Assembly (NCBI GenBank): GCA_021813745.1 | Contig: JAKAJO010000127.1 | Span: forward strand, 58,702-122,701 | Source: Acidobacteriota bacterium | GTDB taxonomy: Bacteria > Acidobacteriota > Terriglobia > Terriglobales > Acidobacteriaceae | Direction: 5' to 3' | DNA length: 64,000 nucleotides | Shown here: positions 37,957 to 48,073 of the stretch, one piece after another | Numbering within the stretch: position 1 is the stretch's first letter | How the letters are laid out: each line of letters starts with the position of its first letter | Program-made: the position numbers and the translations under genes | The notes under the pieces: model-generated | The model's input: only the letters and a program-made list of their open reading frames with translations | Database searches by the model: none | Told to the model about the DNA's origin: nothing

Positions 37957-39549
37957 TCAGAACTTCGCTTCAAACACGCGGAAGCGCCGCTCCAGCTCCC
38001 ACTCCGCCGTAGCCTTCTGGCTCCCGTCCAGGAAGGCCTTGCATCCTGCGCTCATTGTGTCCGCGCCCGGCATTTGTCCCCGGCACGGCGCAGCCAGCGC
38101 GGTGAACACATCCGGCGCAGCCCACAGATCCGCCCCCGGCAAGAAGCTGTGCGCAATTCCTGTCCGCGCCAATTGCTTGATGTCCGTGTAGCCGAGGTGA
38201 TAATCCATCACCGCGCGCACATACTCATGCGTCAGGTCGATGCGGCTCACGCCCTCGTCATCCGTGGACAGCGCCACCGGCACATGCGCCTCACGGTAGA
38301 TCGGAAACGGATGCTCCTCGCCCTTCACGCCCAGAATCCCCTCGTTCGAGCTCAGGTTGATCTCCACCATCACGTGCCGCTGCGCCATCTCCTTCAGCAG
38401 TCCCCGGGCGTCCGTCTCGTCCATCACGTCCACGCCATGCCCAATCCGCTCCGCATGGCCCAGCTCCACCGCCTGCCGAATGTGGAAGCGCAATCCCTCT
38501 GGCGGCACAAGCCCTGGCGCCAGCTCGCCTGCATGCAGGCTGATGTGCACCTCGGGGTACACGCCATGCAGGTAATCCAGCATCTTCATCTGGAGCGTGT
38601 AGTCCCGCATCGACACATACCCATCCTCCGGCATCACAAAGTTGATGCCGACCCACGTGTCGTCGTGGGCCTCCATCGCCGCCTTCACCGTTTCAAATCC
38701 CAGAAGCGTCTGCGCAAACACCTGCTCCGGCGCATTCCCGCGCAATACCTGGTAGAGATACCGTACCGTCACCCCGCACGCCGGCGCCGCCTGTTCGGTT
38801 CCGCAGTGTTCCAGTTCCTTGCGTTTCGCTTCGGCATCCTTCGCGTGGGCCAGATCGGCAGCCACGTCGTCCCGCAACCCTGCAGCCAGCAGTGTCTCGC
38901 GATACTGCGCAAAGTCCATATTCAGTGGATGCGCATGCGCCAGCGCAATCGCATGTCCAAACGGCGGCGTCTCCATCAGCTCCAGATACTGTTGATTCTG
39001 GTCCGCCGCGCGGCTCGCCACTTCGTCCACCCACTCGCCGGTATGCGTCTTGCTCAATCCGCTGAAGCGCCCGAAGGTCGAAAAGAACTGGTCGTGCCCG
39101 CTGAACGACTTCACCGGCACATAGCTGCGCATCGAAAACGAATCCACCAACTCGTCATACAAATCCTGCTCATCCGGCGTGAGCACGTCCGACAATTCCT
39201 TTGCCGGCACCAGCGGCGCCTCGCATGGGGGCTTCGCAAAACTCAGCGCCTTCGGGTCCACGCAGAGCCCGTCCTCACCCGCATCCTTGATAAAGGTTTC
39301 GGCATACACGGCGCCGCTCAGGTGCACGTGCAGGTCGGCACCTTTTGGGAACGGGTCGAGATATGCGCGCAGCGTCAGTGGACCCTCCGCCACGGCCTCC
39401 TGAAAAGCCCGCGTCGCGCGGCCTTCCGCAGCCGCACGCGTCATCGGACCCTCCGAGGCAGGGTGAGAGGCAGAAGTCTGTGCCTCAGGTGCAGGGCAAA
39501 CAAGAACGGCAGCAGCAGCGAAGGCGAGCCAGCGGGGGATTCGTGTCAT
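37957..39549 (-). CDS. Exported adenosine deaminase-like enzyme
   Basis: This 530-residue protein has a signal peptide (MTRIPRWLAFAAAAVLVC...AQT) and an amidohydrolase barrel with adenosine deaminase motifs: PKGADLHVHLSGA (metal His pair), ISLHAGEL (His and catalytic Glu), AERIGHGVDV, and ALSTDDEGVSR (metal Asp). It is longer than cytosolic ADA (about 340) because of N-terminal and internal segments, as in secreted ADGF/CECR1-type enzymes. It probably deaminates extracellular adenosine for purine salvage. A substrate other than adenosine cannot be excluded. Confidence 0.88.
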   Translation of the reverse strand: MTRIPRWLAFAAAAVLVCPAPEAQTSASHPASEGPMTRAAAEGRATRAFQEAVAEGPLTLRAYLDPFPKGADLHVHLSGAVYAETFIKDAGEDGLCVDPKALSFAKPPCEAPLVPAKELSDVLTPDEQDLYDELVDSFSMRSYVPVKSFSGHDQFFSTFGRFSGLSKTHTGEWVDEVASRAADQNQQYLELMETPPFGHAIALAHAHPLNMDFAQYRETLLAAGLRDDVAADLAHAKDAEAKRKELEHCGTEQAAPACGVTVRYLYQVLRGNAPEQVFAQTLLGFETVKAAMEAHDDTWVGINFVMPEDGYVSMRDYTLQMKMLDYLHGVYPEVHISLHAGELAPGLVPPEGLRFHIRQAVELGHAERIGHGVDVMDETDARGLLKEMAQRHVMVEINLSSNEGILGVKGEEHPFPIYREAHVPVALSTDDEGVSRIDLTHEYVRAVMDYHLGYTDIKQLARTGIAHSFLPGADLWAAPDVFTALAAPCRGQMPGADTMSAGCKAFLDGSQKATAEWELERRFRVFEAKF

Positions 39550-39769
39550 GGTTGCTCACCAGTGTAGTGCAGCCGCGGAAATCCTTAAAGAATCTGTGCG
39601 ATTCCTCCGCCCGTGCCCGGCCAAATCCACCGCGCGCCGGGTTTGGCGACCCGCCGGGGAATTGCTATACTGACAGTGCTGTTGCAGTGCACTGTTCGTG
39701 GACCCGTCCCACCCTTCTCCGGCCCAGCCGGAATCCGCGCAGGAAAGTGCAACGAGAAGTCTTCACTGA

Positions 39770-39844
39770 GGCCAGGTAGCTCAGTGGTAGAGCGCGGCCC
39801 TGAAAAGGCCGGCGTCGGCGGTTCAATCCCGTCCCTGGCCACCA
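39770..39844 (+). tRNA. tRNA-Phe (GAA)
   Basis: A full cloverleaf is visible: acceptor GGCCAGG with perfect CCTGGCC pairing, D arm GCTC...GAGC, anticodon stem CGGCC/GGCCG with loop CTGAAAA (anticodon GAA), T arm with TTCAATC loop, and encoded CCA. It stands where gene content changes from conserved to accessory. Confidence 0.93.
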
Positions 39845-40157
39845 CTTATCCCCATGGAACACTGCTTCGCCGTTGTTGGGCTTTGCGCCGTGCGCAGTGG
39901 ACAGAAGACCGCTTCTTCTTGATTCGCCAATCCCCTTACAGGTCAGCTCTGGTCAAAGACTCACATGCACAATAATGCAGAGATGTCGGGGCCGACCAAG
40001 TCCGAGTGTGCACAGGCAGCGTCCCGCAAATCGCAGATTGGAAGACTGCGCGGAAGTGGAACGTGCGTGTTCACACTCCCGCAGATAACTGCAGGTCGAT
40101 GTGCGAAATCGGCGCCGTATCCAAGCGTCTCTGGAGATGCAGTGCACCCTTCAGTGT
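39845..40157. other. Gene-free stretch after tRNA-Phe
   Basis: About 310 bases with no supported gene. I looked for a direct copy of the tRNA 3' end (an att site) and for an integrase and saw neither here. Confidence 0.5.
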
Positions 40158-43100
40158 TTAGCCAAGAACAAGCAAGGGCTTCTCGCCGCGGGTGTCTGCC
40201 TCTTGTACCTCGGCGGAGATGGTTCGACGCTCACCTGGCATCAGTGCAAGATAGTTGTCTGAAAAAATGACCGGCAGAATCCTGTCTCCGGATTTGTCGC
40301 GCACCACCTTGACGCGCACCATCAGGGCCGGCCAGGCCGAACTATTCTCCACACTCCCGTTCAGTTCCCATGCATTGCCGTTGCGCACCGCGCTTGAGCG
40401 TACATCGAGCTTGGCGGCAGGCAACTCGCGAAGGGCGCGAAAGTCATTCAGCTTGAGGCTGCGCAAGTAAAAGTTCGTCGATACAGCCTCGTTTCCGCGA
40501 ACCAGACTCAAGCGCAGAAAGTGTACCGGCGTCAGCCCCTCCGGATAGGACATCCGGAGACACGTTGCCGTCGAATCCTCTTCGCTGTCGAGCGATGCCG
40601 ACTTTCGATCCAAAAGTCGGCCATCCATGTTCAGAACCTCCGCCACGGCTTCTAGTCCTGTCACCTTGCCCGCGCTGTAGTTCACAACCTCGATCGTCTC
40701 TTCCAGGGAATTCCACTGGATGTGCAGCGGCTCCGACCCCTTCTTGCAACCAAAGTATGCCGCTGTCGGCTCAAAGTAGTAGTCATAGGTCTGCCAGACA
40801 AACGAAGGCCAGCATGAGTGACTCATCCAAAGCAGGACACCCATCCGATACCGGCTCTGCGCCTCAAACATGGCGCGATAAGTGTCGTAATTCACAAACT
40901 GAGCCAGGCGAATCCACTCTTCCGCGCTCTCGGCGCCGCCGAAGCTGTTCTCGATCATGGAGCGGAAGGACTCGCCATTCATTGCACCCTGCAGACAGAA
41001 GTCATGGAGTCCCCAGTCGAGTGCCTGCGGCCACATCGCTCTTTCCGGCATCATCCGCCGCACGCTGTCGAGCGTGGGAATATTCGGCGCGCCAATCTCG
41101 CTGTGCAGCTTTTTGTCCGCAAGCTGGAAATAGACGCTCGCCGGCTTGACTCCATACGGCCCGTGTCCGCTTACCACTTTATCTGCGGAGCTCGAAATGT
41201 AATGTACCTGCGGGTGAAGATCGGCCAATGCCTTGCGAATGCCGCTCTCCAGCGCTGGTGGCGGAAATCCTTCGTTGCGTCCGCAGTACAGCCCCACCGA
41301 CGCATGATTGCGGATCCGCAGCAGTAAATCCCGCGCATTGCTCAGAAATAGCGCATCATCCTTCGGCTCAGGACCGTCCCACGGATTGGCAAGCCAGAAG
41401 TCCTGCCACACCAGGATGCCGTGTCGGTCGCAGGCCTCATAGAATGCCTCATCCGGCACCTGGCCCACCCAGTTGCGAATCATCGTGAAGTTCATCTCGC
41501 GGTGATAGCGCACCGCTGCATCGTACTCGCGCGCCCGATAGCGCAGCATCGATTCCGCAAATCCCCAGTTTCCCCCGCGCGCAACAAACCTTCGTCCATT
41601 CACCCAGATGCGCAGCGCACCGCCCTCTTCGCTGTAAGTCATCTGCCGTAGGCCAGCCTTGAAGGATGTGCTGGCCACCGTCCGCGCTCCCGCGCGAAGC
41701 GTCAGCGTGACCTCATACAGAGATGGCTCACCATATCCCGCAGGCCACCACAGCCTGGGTTGCTCCAGGTGCAGAGCTGCATGAGTGCCTGAATCCAGAG
41801 TGACCGTCTTCCGCTCGCCTGCTGCGAGGTTCACATGATGTTCGATCATCACCCCGCCAAGCTGGCAGCGCAGCAGACCTCGAAATGGCGTCGGCAGATG
41901 ATTCACGAGATCGGTCTGCACTGTCACGTCGGCAGAAGACGTGTCGGGCAGTGGCAGCTTCGCCCAGACAAATGGATTCTCTAGGGTGACCGCCTCCGTC
42001 AGATTCAGCGAAACATCGCCCCAGATGCCGATGTTTCGGCCGCGTATTGTCGAGATCCAATCCCAACCCACACTGGCATGAAAGGTCGGGTTATCCGCGC
42101 CGAGCGCGCCACCGTTCTTGCTGCAAGTCTCAAACGTCTTCTGATGCACGCTGCCCGGTGTTGCATTTTTCTCGATGCGCACCGCGAGCGCATTCACCTT
42201 ACCCGGCTTGATCTTCTGCGTCACATCAAACCGCCCGCGAAGGAATCCGCCTTCAACGCGACCGAGTTTGTCCCCGTTCAGGTACACTTCGGCCTTCCAG
42301 TTCATCCCGTCAAAGTTCAGCCACGCAAGTTGCTTCGGCGTCTTGTCGGGTGCGACAAACTCTGTCCGATACCAGAAATCCGAATAGAAATACGAGTCGG
42401 AGATGTGAAGCTGATTCTGTCCGAAGTTCGGGTCTGGCACTGCACCCGCATTCAGATAGGACGTCAGCACGGTTCCGGGAACCGTTGCAACCAGCCAGTC
42501 CCCATCGCTGAACCCGACCGTCGATACCGCCTCGCCCGCATCTGCCACAAAGCTGGCACGTTGAATGCGCCACGCTCCTCCGGCAATCAGCATTCGGCCA
42601 TCGGATGTTGGAACCGGCGCAGGCTTCGGCTGCACTCTCAGGCCTCCGCGCCCGTAGACCTCCATCTCGCTCAGAATGTAGCCATACGGGGAACTCGGCC
42701 TCGTCATCCACACCCGCACAAACCGGCAGGTAGCCTTTGGGGAAAGTGCAAAATCGTCGACTCTTCCCGTTGCGCCGGTAAGTGAATGGACATCGCGCCA
42801 GTTCTCGGCGTCATCCGACACCTGAACGGCGCCTTCCGCGGCACGGGCAATCCAGAAAAGCTTCACGCGATCAATCTCGCATCGCGCGCCAAGATCGACA
42901 TACACCCACTCTTCGCCGCTGCCCGCACTCATCCATGCACTCGTAAAGTTGTACGGCCCACCCACTTCTACACGCGCGCTGCCTCGAAGAAACACGACTT
43001 CTCCGAGACGCCATGTGTTCTCCCACTCAGAGCGAGAATGATTGCCGTCGCGCACCATACACTCAATGCGGTAAAAGCGGCTGCGGCCTGGTTTTTCGAG

Positions 43101-43787
43101 TGCGATCAGGGGTTTGAAGAAGTGCCCGGGCGCAGAGAAGTTCGGTGGGTAGCCCGCAGTCGAGACAGAATTAGGCGCTTCCATGCTTCCCGCTGTCTGC
43201 CATACGCGCTGATCGTCCGACGTCAACACCGTAAACCGCAATTGGCCGGCCGTGGAATTGTCCGGCGCGATGACAGACAGCTGTATCGCATCAATTTCCG
43301 GAGCAGTCTCGCCTCCTGCGAGCTCGATGTCGAGCCACGCAGGCGTACCCTGCAGATCCATCGTACTCATCGGAGTATGATCCAGGACGATCTCACGGGT
43401 CGTCTTCGGCAAGGGGCCTTGCGAGGCATCGTAGACCGCAACCCACTGGGGCAGCCGCTCATCCTTGATGCCGTCTGTGATGAGTTGTGCCGTCAGATTG
43501 TAGTCATAGCTGCTCGAGTGAAAAGCCGGACGCAGGAATGCAAGGTTGCGGTAGGCATTGCTCGTATCAGGCATGAGCACTGGTCCGAAGTCTGCGCTCG
43601 GCTCTCCCGGATAGACTCCGATGCCTCGGGTGTGCACGGAGGACGCATCAGGCGACGCAAGCCGGGTCGCGTCGGACTGGCTCTGCGTCTCTGTGCTGGC
43701 TGACTCGGCAAAGGCAGTGACTCCATCCATCGCAAGTGCGGCGCTCGTCGCCACCGTACTCTTCAGAAAATCTCTTCTCGTCGTCAT
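40158..43787 (-). CDS. Tat-exported glycoside hydrolase family 2-like protein
   Basis: The start at 43787 begins a twin-arginine signal (MTTRRDFLKSTVATSAALAM). The 1209-residue protein has F5/8-type (discoidin) sugar-binding regions in the first 380 residues (two GEEWVYVDLGARCEIDRVKL-like blocks), then a GH2 jelly roll (WYRTEFVAPDKTP...LNFDGMNWKAEVYLNGD), an Ig-like domain and a TIM barrel with LYCGRNEGFPPP, whose Asn-Glu fits the acid/base site of GH2. The best analogues are exo-beta-glucosaminidase/mannosidase-like enzymes; the sugar is unknown. Codons are less GC-rich than those to the left of tRNA-Phe. Confidence 0.85.
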   Translation of the reverse strand: MTTRRDFLKSTVATSAALAMDGVTAFAESASTETQSQSDATRLASPDASSVHTRGIGVYPGEPSADFGPVLMPDTSNAYRNLAFLRPAFHSSSYDYNLTAQLITDGIKDERLPQWVAVYDASQGPLPKTTREIVLDHTPMSTMDLQGTPAWLDIELAGGETAPEIDAIQLSVIAPDNSTAGQLRFTVLTSDDQRVWQTAGSMEAPNSVSTAGYPPNFSAPGHFFKPLIALEKPGRSRFYRIECMVRDGNHSRSEWENTWRLGEVVFLRGSARVEVGGPYNFTSAWMSAGSGEEWVYVDLGARCEIDRVKLFWIARAAEGAVQVSDDAENWRDVHSLTGATGRVDDFALSPKATCRFVRVWMTRPSSPYGYILSEMEVYGRGGLRVQPKPAPVPTSDGRMLIAGGAWRIQRASFVADAGEAVSTVGFSDGDWLVATVPGTVLTSYLNAGAVPDPNFGQNQLHISDSYFYSDFWYRTEFVAPDKTPKQLAWLNFDGMNWKAEVYLNGDKLGRVEGGFLRGRFDVTQKIKPGKVNALAVRIEKNATPGSVHQKTFETCSKNGGALGADNPTFHASVGWDWISTIRGRNIGIWGDVSLNLTEAVTLENPFVWAKLPLPDTSSADVTVQTDLVNHLPTPFRGLLRCQLGGVMIEHHVNLAAGERKTVTLDSGTHAALHLEQPRLWWPAGYGEPSLYEVTLTLRAGARTVASTSFKAGLRQMTYSEEGGALRIWVNGRRFVARGGNWGFAESMLRYRAREYDAAVRYHREMNFTMIRNWVGQVPDEAFYEACDRHGILVWQDFWLANPWDGPEPKDDALFLSNARDLLLRIRNHASVGLYCGRNEGFPPPALESGIRKALADLHPQVHYISSSADKVVSGHGPYGVKPASVYFQLADKKLHSEIGAPNIPTLDSVRRMMPERAMWPQALDWGLHDFCLQGAMNGESFRSMIENSFGGAESAEEWIRLAQFVNYDTYRAMFEAQSRYRMGVLLWMSHSCWPSFVWQTYDYYFEPTAAYFGCKKGSEPLHIQWNSLEETIEVVNYSAGKVTGLEAVAEVLNMDGRLLDRKSASLDSEEDSTATCLRMSYPEGLTPVHFLRLSLVRGNEAVSTNFYLRSLKLNDFRALRELPAAKLDVRSSAVRNGNAWELNGSVENSSAWPALMVRVKVVRDKSGDRILPVIFSDNYLALMPGERRTISAEVQEADTRGEKPLLVLG

Positions 43788-43984
43788 CGCGTCTTCGGAT
43801 TCCTTCCCCCGACGCAAGACTGCGAGTCATCTTCACGCGGAGTCATCAGGGTCTTCACTTGCGAGCTCATTCTAATCGAATGACAGCGGCCACATTTTTG
43901 TGAAGCCCATGGATTCCTTGCTTTTCCAGGGACAAGGATCCATGCTGAAAGGCCAGAAGGTGGATGATTCCGACGGAACGAACG

Positions 43985-46063
43985 TCAAGCGACGGAAGCA
44001 GCCGCAGCGCTCCGAGTGACGGCAATGACGCTGATGTCGTCTTCCTGGCCGAAAACTTGCGCGGCATGGGCGACTTCAGCGGCGGTTCCGGATCGGCGCA
44101 GGAGTTCGCGGACGCGGTCGAAGCCGAAGAGGTTGCCTGCAGCGTCTGTTGCCTCAGCAATGCCGTCGGAAACGAGCACGAGCTTGTCATTGGCCTGAAG
44201 CTTGAAGTCCATGACGGAGGGCTCTGCGGCTTCGATGATGCCGAGGGGCAGCGCGCCCTCCATTGCGAGAGGCTCGCCGTTGAGATAGGGCGGCAGATGC
44301 CCTGCGTTGGCGAGGGTAACGCTGCCGTCGCGGTCGATGCGCAGCGCGAGACAGGTGGCCTTTGCGTCTCCACGACCGATGAGGCGCTGGTTGAGCGCCT
44401 TGAGAATCGCGACAGGTTCCCGGGTCCAATCGGCTGTCGAGCGGATGGCGCCGACGAGGAGCGCGACAAGCATGCCGGCTTTGAGGCCCTTGCCGGTGAT
44501 GTCGCCGGCGACGATGAGCAGACTGTTGTCGGTCTCGCTCGGGATGATTTGAAAGAAGTCGCCGCCGACCTCGAGCGCCGGGCGGTATTCGCTTTCGATG
44601 ACGAAGCCCGGAAGGTGGATGCGCTGCTCGGGCAGGATGACCTGCTGCACCTCCTGCGCCTGCTTGACGTCGAGGGCAATCTGGCGCTGGCGCTTAAGGG
44701 AATGCAGCAACCGGCGCAGCATCAGAATGCCCAACAGCACCACGAAGAGAGGGTCCGTCAGATCCCATATCAGAAGATTCATGCCATGCCAGTGCCAGAG
44801 GACCTCCACTCCGAAGTTGGTGGGGACGATGAGTTCAACGGCCATGTTGAGCACAACAGGAAGAGCCAGCCAGCCCTCTTTGCCTTGCTTGCGAATGCCC
44901 GCCGAGACGACCAGAGCGAGCACCAGAATGAAGGCGAGCCTTGTCAGGTTGCTGCTCCAGGCGGATGCACCGGCCAGCCAGGCGCCCAGCCCATGAGGAA
45001 GAACAAAGCCATAGTCAGCAATCAGTGTCTGCGCGGTCAGGGAGAGCGCATACATCGCCGTAAGCAAGGCGACAGCCTTTGGCGTCCATACGGGACGCCG
45101 CGCGTGGAACCAATGCCACCAGACGATCGTCCATCCACCCGCTTGCAGGGGATCGGACAGCAGGTCGACAAGGACGTTCATGGAGCGGGCGTCAAACCAA
45201 TCTGTCGTTGCGCAGAGGGTATGTGCCAGATAGCCCAGTGGCGAGATGAGCAGTGTGGCTGCCACCCACAGGTAGACCGGGTCCGAACGATCGAACAGAA
45301 ACAGACTGGCGGCCAGGATCGCGAGCGACCAGAAAAGTACGGTGTATGCTCCCTGGTCGGCTCGGACCAGAAGCGCCTCCTGCCAATCGAGGCGTGATTG
45401 CGCTTGCATGGCGGTTTTGGCGACGAGCAAGGGCGCATAGTTCAGCCCGCCCGATGCCGGGTCTTCAAGGCTGCCAGGCCCCATCCAGACACGGAAGGCA
45501 AGCGTTTCACTCCCGGCATCGTTCCTGGCGGGTTCGATATCTGGCAGCGGAAACATCAATGGCCGGGCAAAGTAGATCCGCTGCACGGCTCCATGGCTGT
45601 CGAAGTTGCCAAAGCTGCCGAGCAACTTCCCCCCGGCAAACAGTTGCCAGCAATCGCTGGAATCGGCGGGCCCGTCGATCGCCATGCCCTCTCCCGGTTG
45701 CGCTGTCACTGTGATACGCAATCGGTACCAGGCCCATCCCCAGTAGCCGTGATGTCCCCTTGCCTGCCAGCCCTTCACCCAGCGCGCATTTCCGGTCCAC
45801 GGATCCACCTGGCCGGCCACGGGTGTTAGGTCCACAGTCTCCCACGCAGAGTCATCGAAATCAGCCTCGGCCCACAGCGGCTTGCCTGTTCTGGGGTCCA
45901 TGGGCGAGTCGCCGATGTGGAACTTCCAGGGCCCATTGAGCGGCACAGCCGCCTGACCCAGGGTGATCGTGGTCGCCGCAGATTGAGCGGACACTTGCGC
46001 CGGTAGCGTGGCGACGGCGATCAGAAACAGACGGAATAAGACATGGCGGAATGTTCGTGCCAT
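43985..46063 (-). CDS. Membrane PP2C/SpoIIE Ser/Thr phosphatase with GH2-like sugar-binding N-domain
   Basis: Start at 46063 (GAGGGG six bases upstream) opens a signal peptide. Residues about 35-220 resemble the jelly-roll of GH2 enzymes (LNGPWKFHIGD, WAEADFDDSAW, WAWYRL, LQLFAGGK-like turn). About seven membrane helices follow (to residue 430), then a coiled linker and a SpoIIE/PP2C domain: EVGGDFFQI, GDITGKGLKAGM, LANAGHLPPY, VLVSDGIAEA and EDDISVIAV, the aspartates binding Mn/Mg. It likely senses a periplasmic sugar ligand and dephosphorylates a cytosolic target such as an anti-sigma antagonist. Adjacent to the GH2 gene. 692 residues. Ligand and target are inference. Confidence 0.85.
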   Translation of the reverse strand: MARTFRHVLFRLFLIAVATLPAQVSAQSAATTITLGQAAVPLNGPWKFHIGDSPMDPRTGKPLWAEADFDDSAWETVDLTPVAGQVDPWTGNARWVKGWQARGHHGYWGWAWYRLRITVTAQPGEGMAIDGPADSSDCWQLFAGGKLLGSFGNFDSHGAVQRIYFARPLMFPLPDIEPARNDAGSETLAFRVWMGPGSLEDPASGGLNYAPLLVAKTAMQAQSRLDWQEALLVRADQGAYTVLFWSLAILAASLFLFDRSDPVYLWVAATLLISPLGYLAHTLCATTDWFDARSMNVLVDLLSDPLQAGGWTIVWWHWFHARRPVWTPKAVALLTAMYALSLTAQTLIADYGFVLPHGLGAWLAGASAWSSNLTRLAFILVLALVVSAGIRKQGKEGWLALPVVLNMAVELIVPTNFGVEVLWHWHGMNLLIWDLTDPLFVVLLGILMLRRLLHSLKRQRQIALDVKQAQEVQQVILPEQRIHLPGFVIESEYRPALEVGGDFFQIIPSETDNSLLIVAGDITGKGLKAGMLVALLVGAIRSTADWTREPVAILKALNQRLIGRGDAKATCLALRIDRDGSVTLANAGHLPPYLNGEPLAMEGALPLGIIEAAEPSVMDFKLQANDKLVLVSDGIAEATDAAGNLFGFDRVRELLRRSGTAAEVAHAAQVFGQEDDISVIAVTRSAAAASVA

Positions 46064-46447
46064 GCAGCACCCCTCGGGGACAAAGGAGAGAATCAAATCG
46101 CCTTCACTATACATGCCTGTGGGCATATGGGACATCGTGGTTGAACGGGCAGACTGAAAGATTGGCGCAGTGCAAGACGAATTGCGAACGGTTGGTGTTC
46201 TTGCTGTGGCAACCAGAATCTGCCGTGCTTTTCAGCCTGACCCGGAGTACGACTGTCGATGCATCTCCTTGCCGATGCTTCCGGCCCGCCGTTCCTTGAA
46301 ATCGGAGGGGGCAATATGCCACAGCGCCAGAAAGCCGGGGCGACATGGAAGGCAACACCGGGGCGCGCTGTCGAGCGATATCCTGCTCCTTGGAACCATT
46401 GAGCCGTGGTTTTGCCTCGAAGGGAAATAGGGAAAGGTGGATTGGCA
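46064..46447. other. Divergent intergenic region of the phosphatase and tannase genes
   Basis: No gene in 384 bases. A short palindrome ATGCC-TGTG-GGCAT lies at 46113-46126 and could be an operator; it is too short to weigh heavily. Confidence 0.4.
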
Positions 46448-48064
46448 ATGCGTACGATCTTGCACGGATTCGCGGTCGTGGCCGGCGTGCTCGCATGGGG
46501 ATTGTCTCCAGCAGCCGCTCGCGCACAGGATTGTGCCGGACTTAAGCACATCGTCATCTTCCAGACGACGATTGAGAGTGCAGAGGCGGTGCCGTCCGGC
46601 GGCACGTTTGCTGTGCCCATGTCCATGCCTGCCATCCAGGCTGGTCCCTTGCCTGCGTACTGCAAAGTCAACGGCGTCATTCGCGATCGTATCGGCGCCG
46701 ACGGAAAGCATTATGGAATCCGCTTCGAGCTGAGAATGCCTGCCGGCTGGAACCACAAACTCTATTTTCAGGGAGGAGGCGGCCTGGACGGTTCTGTTCA
46801 GCCCGCCGTCGGCATAGCCGGTCGCGGCGCGCCAACCGCCCTGGAGCGTGGGTATGCCGTCGTCAGTGATGATGGCGGTCACGAAGGACCGATGGACTCC
46901 TCCTTTGGACGCGAGCAGCAGGCCCGGCTCGATTATGCCTTTGAGTCCACGCCGGAAACGGCGCGCGTGGCCAGACAATTGGTGGCCACGTATTATGGCA
47001 GCTCACCCGTCCACTCGTACTTCATCGGCTGTTCCAATGGCGGGCGCGAGGCCATGATGGCTGCCGAGCGCAATCCCCTCGATTTTGATGGCGTGGTTGC
47101 TGGCGATCCAGGCTTTCGCCTGAGCTATGCCGCCATTGCGGAAGCCTGGGACACGCAAGCATTTATGGCTATCGCTCCCAGGGATGCCGCAGGTCATCCA
47201 ATCCTGAGTGAAGCCTTTTCTTCAAGCGATCTCAAATTGGTTGCCAACGCCGTGCTCGCCCAATGCGATGCACTCGACGGCCTAAAGGATGGGGAGATCA
47301 ACAATTTCTCTGCCTGCAGGTTCGATCCGGCTGAGCTGATCTGCCAGGGCAACAAGACAGATGCCTGCCTGAGTCGCGCTCAGGTGCAGGTTCTCAAGAA
47401 GTCTTTCGGTGGCGCGCATGATTCCGCAGGCAATCCGCTGTATGCACCGTGGCCCTACGATGCGGGCATGGGTGACCTGGGATGGCGCATGTGGAAGCTG
47501 GGCACCTCGAAGACCGCCGTTCCCAATGCATTGAACGCTACGCTCGGCGCAACATCTCTCGCAGACTACTTCACGCATCCTTATATCAGCGGACGTACGC
47601 CAATGAATCTCGACTTTGACCGCGCGGCCGCGGAAGTGGACCAAACCGCGCGTATCAACGACGCTGTGGACACCGATCTCTCCACCTTTGCAGCGCATGG
47701 TGGCAAGCTGCTGATCTATGAAGGACTCAGCGACCCGGTCTTTTCAGCCGATGACATTATCGATTACTATCGCCAGCTCCAGCGCGACAATGGCGGCCCC
47801 GAAAAGACTGCATCCTTCGCCCGCCTCTTCCTCATTCCCGGCATGACCCACTGCGGTGGAGGGCCGTCCACGGATGAGTTCGACGCCCTCTCCGCGTTGG
47901 AGACGTGGGTTGAGAAGGGCCAGGCGCCGCACTCGATCCTGGCAAAAGGCTCTGCATTCCCGGGTCGCACTCGACCGCTTTGCCCTTACCCCAAGTATGC
48001 TGCATACAACGGTTCCGGCGATCCGCAGGATGCAGCCAACTTTACTTGCAAGAGTACACAGTAA
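46448..48064 (+). CDS. Tannase/feruloyl esterase family protein, exported
   Basis: I chose the ATG at 46448 (AGGTGG upstream), which opens a signal peptide (MRTILHGFAVVAGVLAWG...ARAQ). The 538-residue protein has tannase features: GC-rich GCSNGGREAM with the nucleophile Ser after a Cys, a lid region, several paired cysteines (CDALDG, CRFDPAELIC, DACLSR), and the C-terminal GMTHCGGGPSTDEFDALSALE with the acidic/His partners. It hydrolyses gallate or ferulate esters of plant phenolics outside the cytosol. It is followed 9 bases later by a GH105, so the two likely act on pectin-phenolic material. Confidence 0.88.
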   Translation: MRTILHGFAVVAGVLAWGLSPAAARAQDCAGLKHIVIFQTTIESAEAVPSGGTFAVPMSMPAIQAGPLPAYCKVNGVIRDRIGADGKHYGIRFELRMPAGWNHKLYFQGGGGLDGSVQPAVGIAGRGAPTALERGYAVVSDDGGHEGPMDSSFGREQQARLDYAFESTPETARVARQLVATYYGSSPVHSYFIGCSNGGREAMMAAERNPLDFDGVVAGDPGFRLSYAAIAEAWDTQAFMAIAPRDAAGHPILSEAFSSSDLKLVANAVLAQCDALDGLKDGEINNFSACRFDPAELICQGNKTDACLSRAQVQVLKKSFGGAHDSAGNPLYAPWPYDAGMGDLGWRMWKLGTSKTAVPNALNATLGATSLADYFTHPYISGRTPMNLDFDRAAAEVDQTARINDAVDTDLSTFAAHGGKLLIYEGLSDPVFSADDIIDYYRQLQRDNGGPEKTASFARLFLIPGMTHCGGGPSTDEFDALSALETWVEKGQAPHSILAKGSAFPGRTRPLCPYPKYAAYNGSGDPQDAANFTCKSTQ

Positions 48065-48073
48065 GCAGCAAGC

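Noticed and set aside
39770..39844. Phage or ICE attachment site at tRNA-Phe
   Set aside because: No integrase and no repeat of the tRNA 3' end were found in the window; only the content shift remains.
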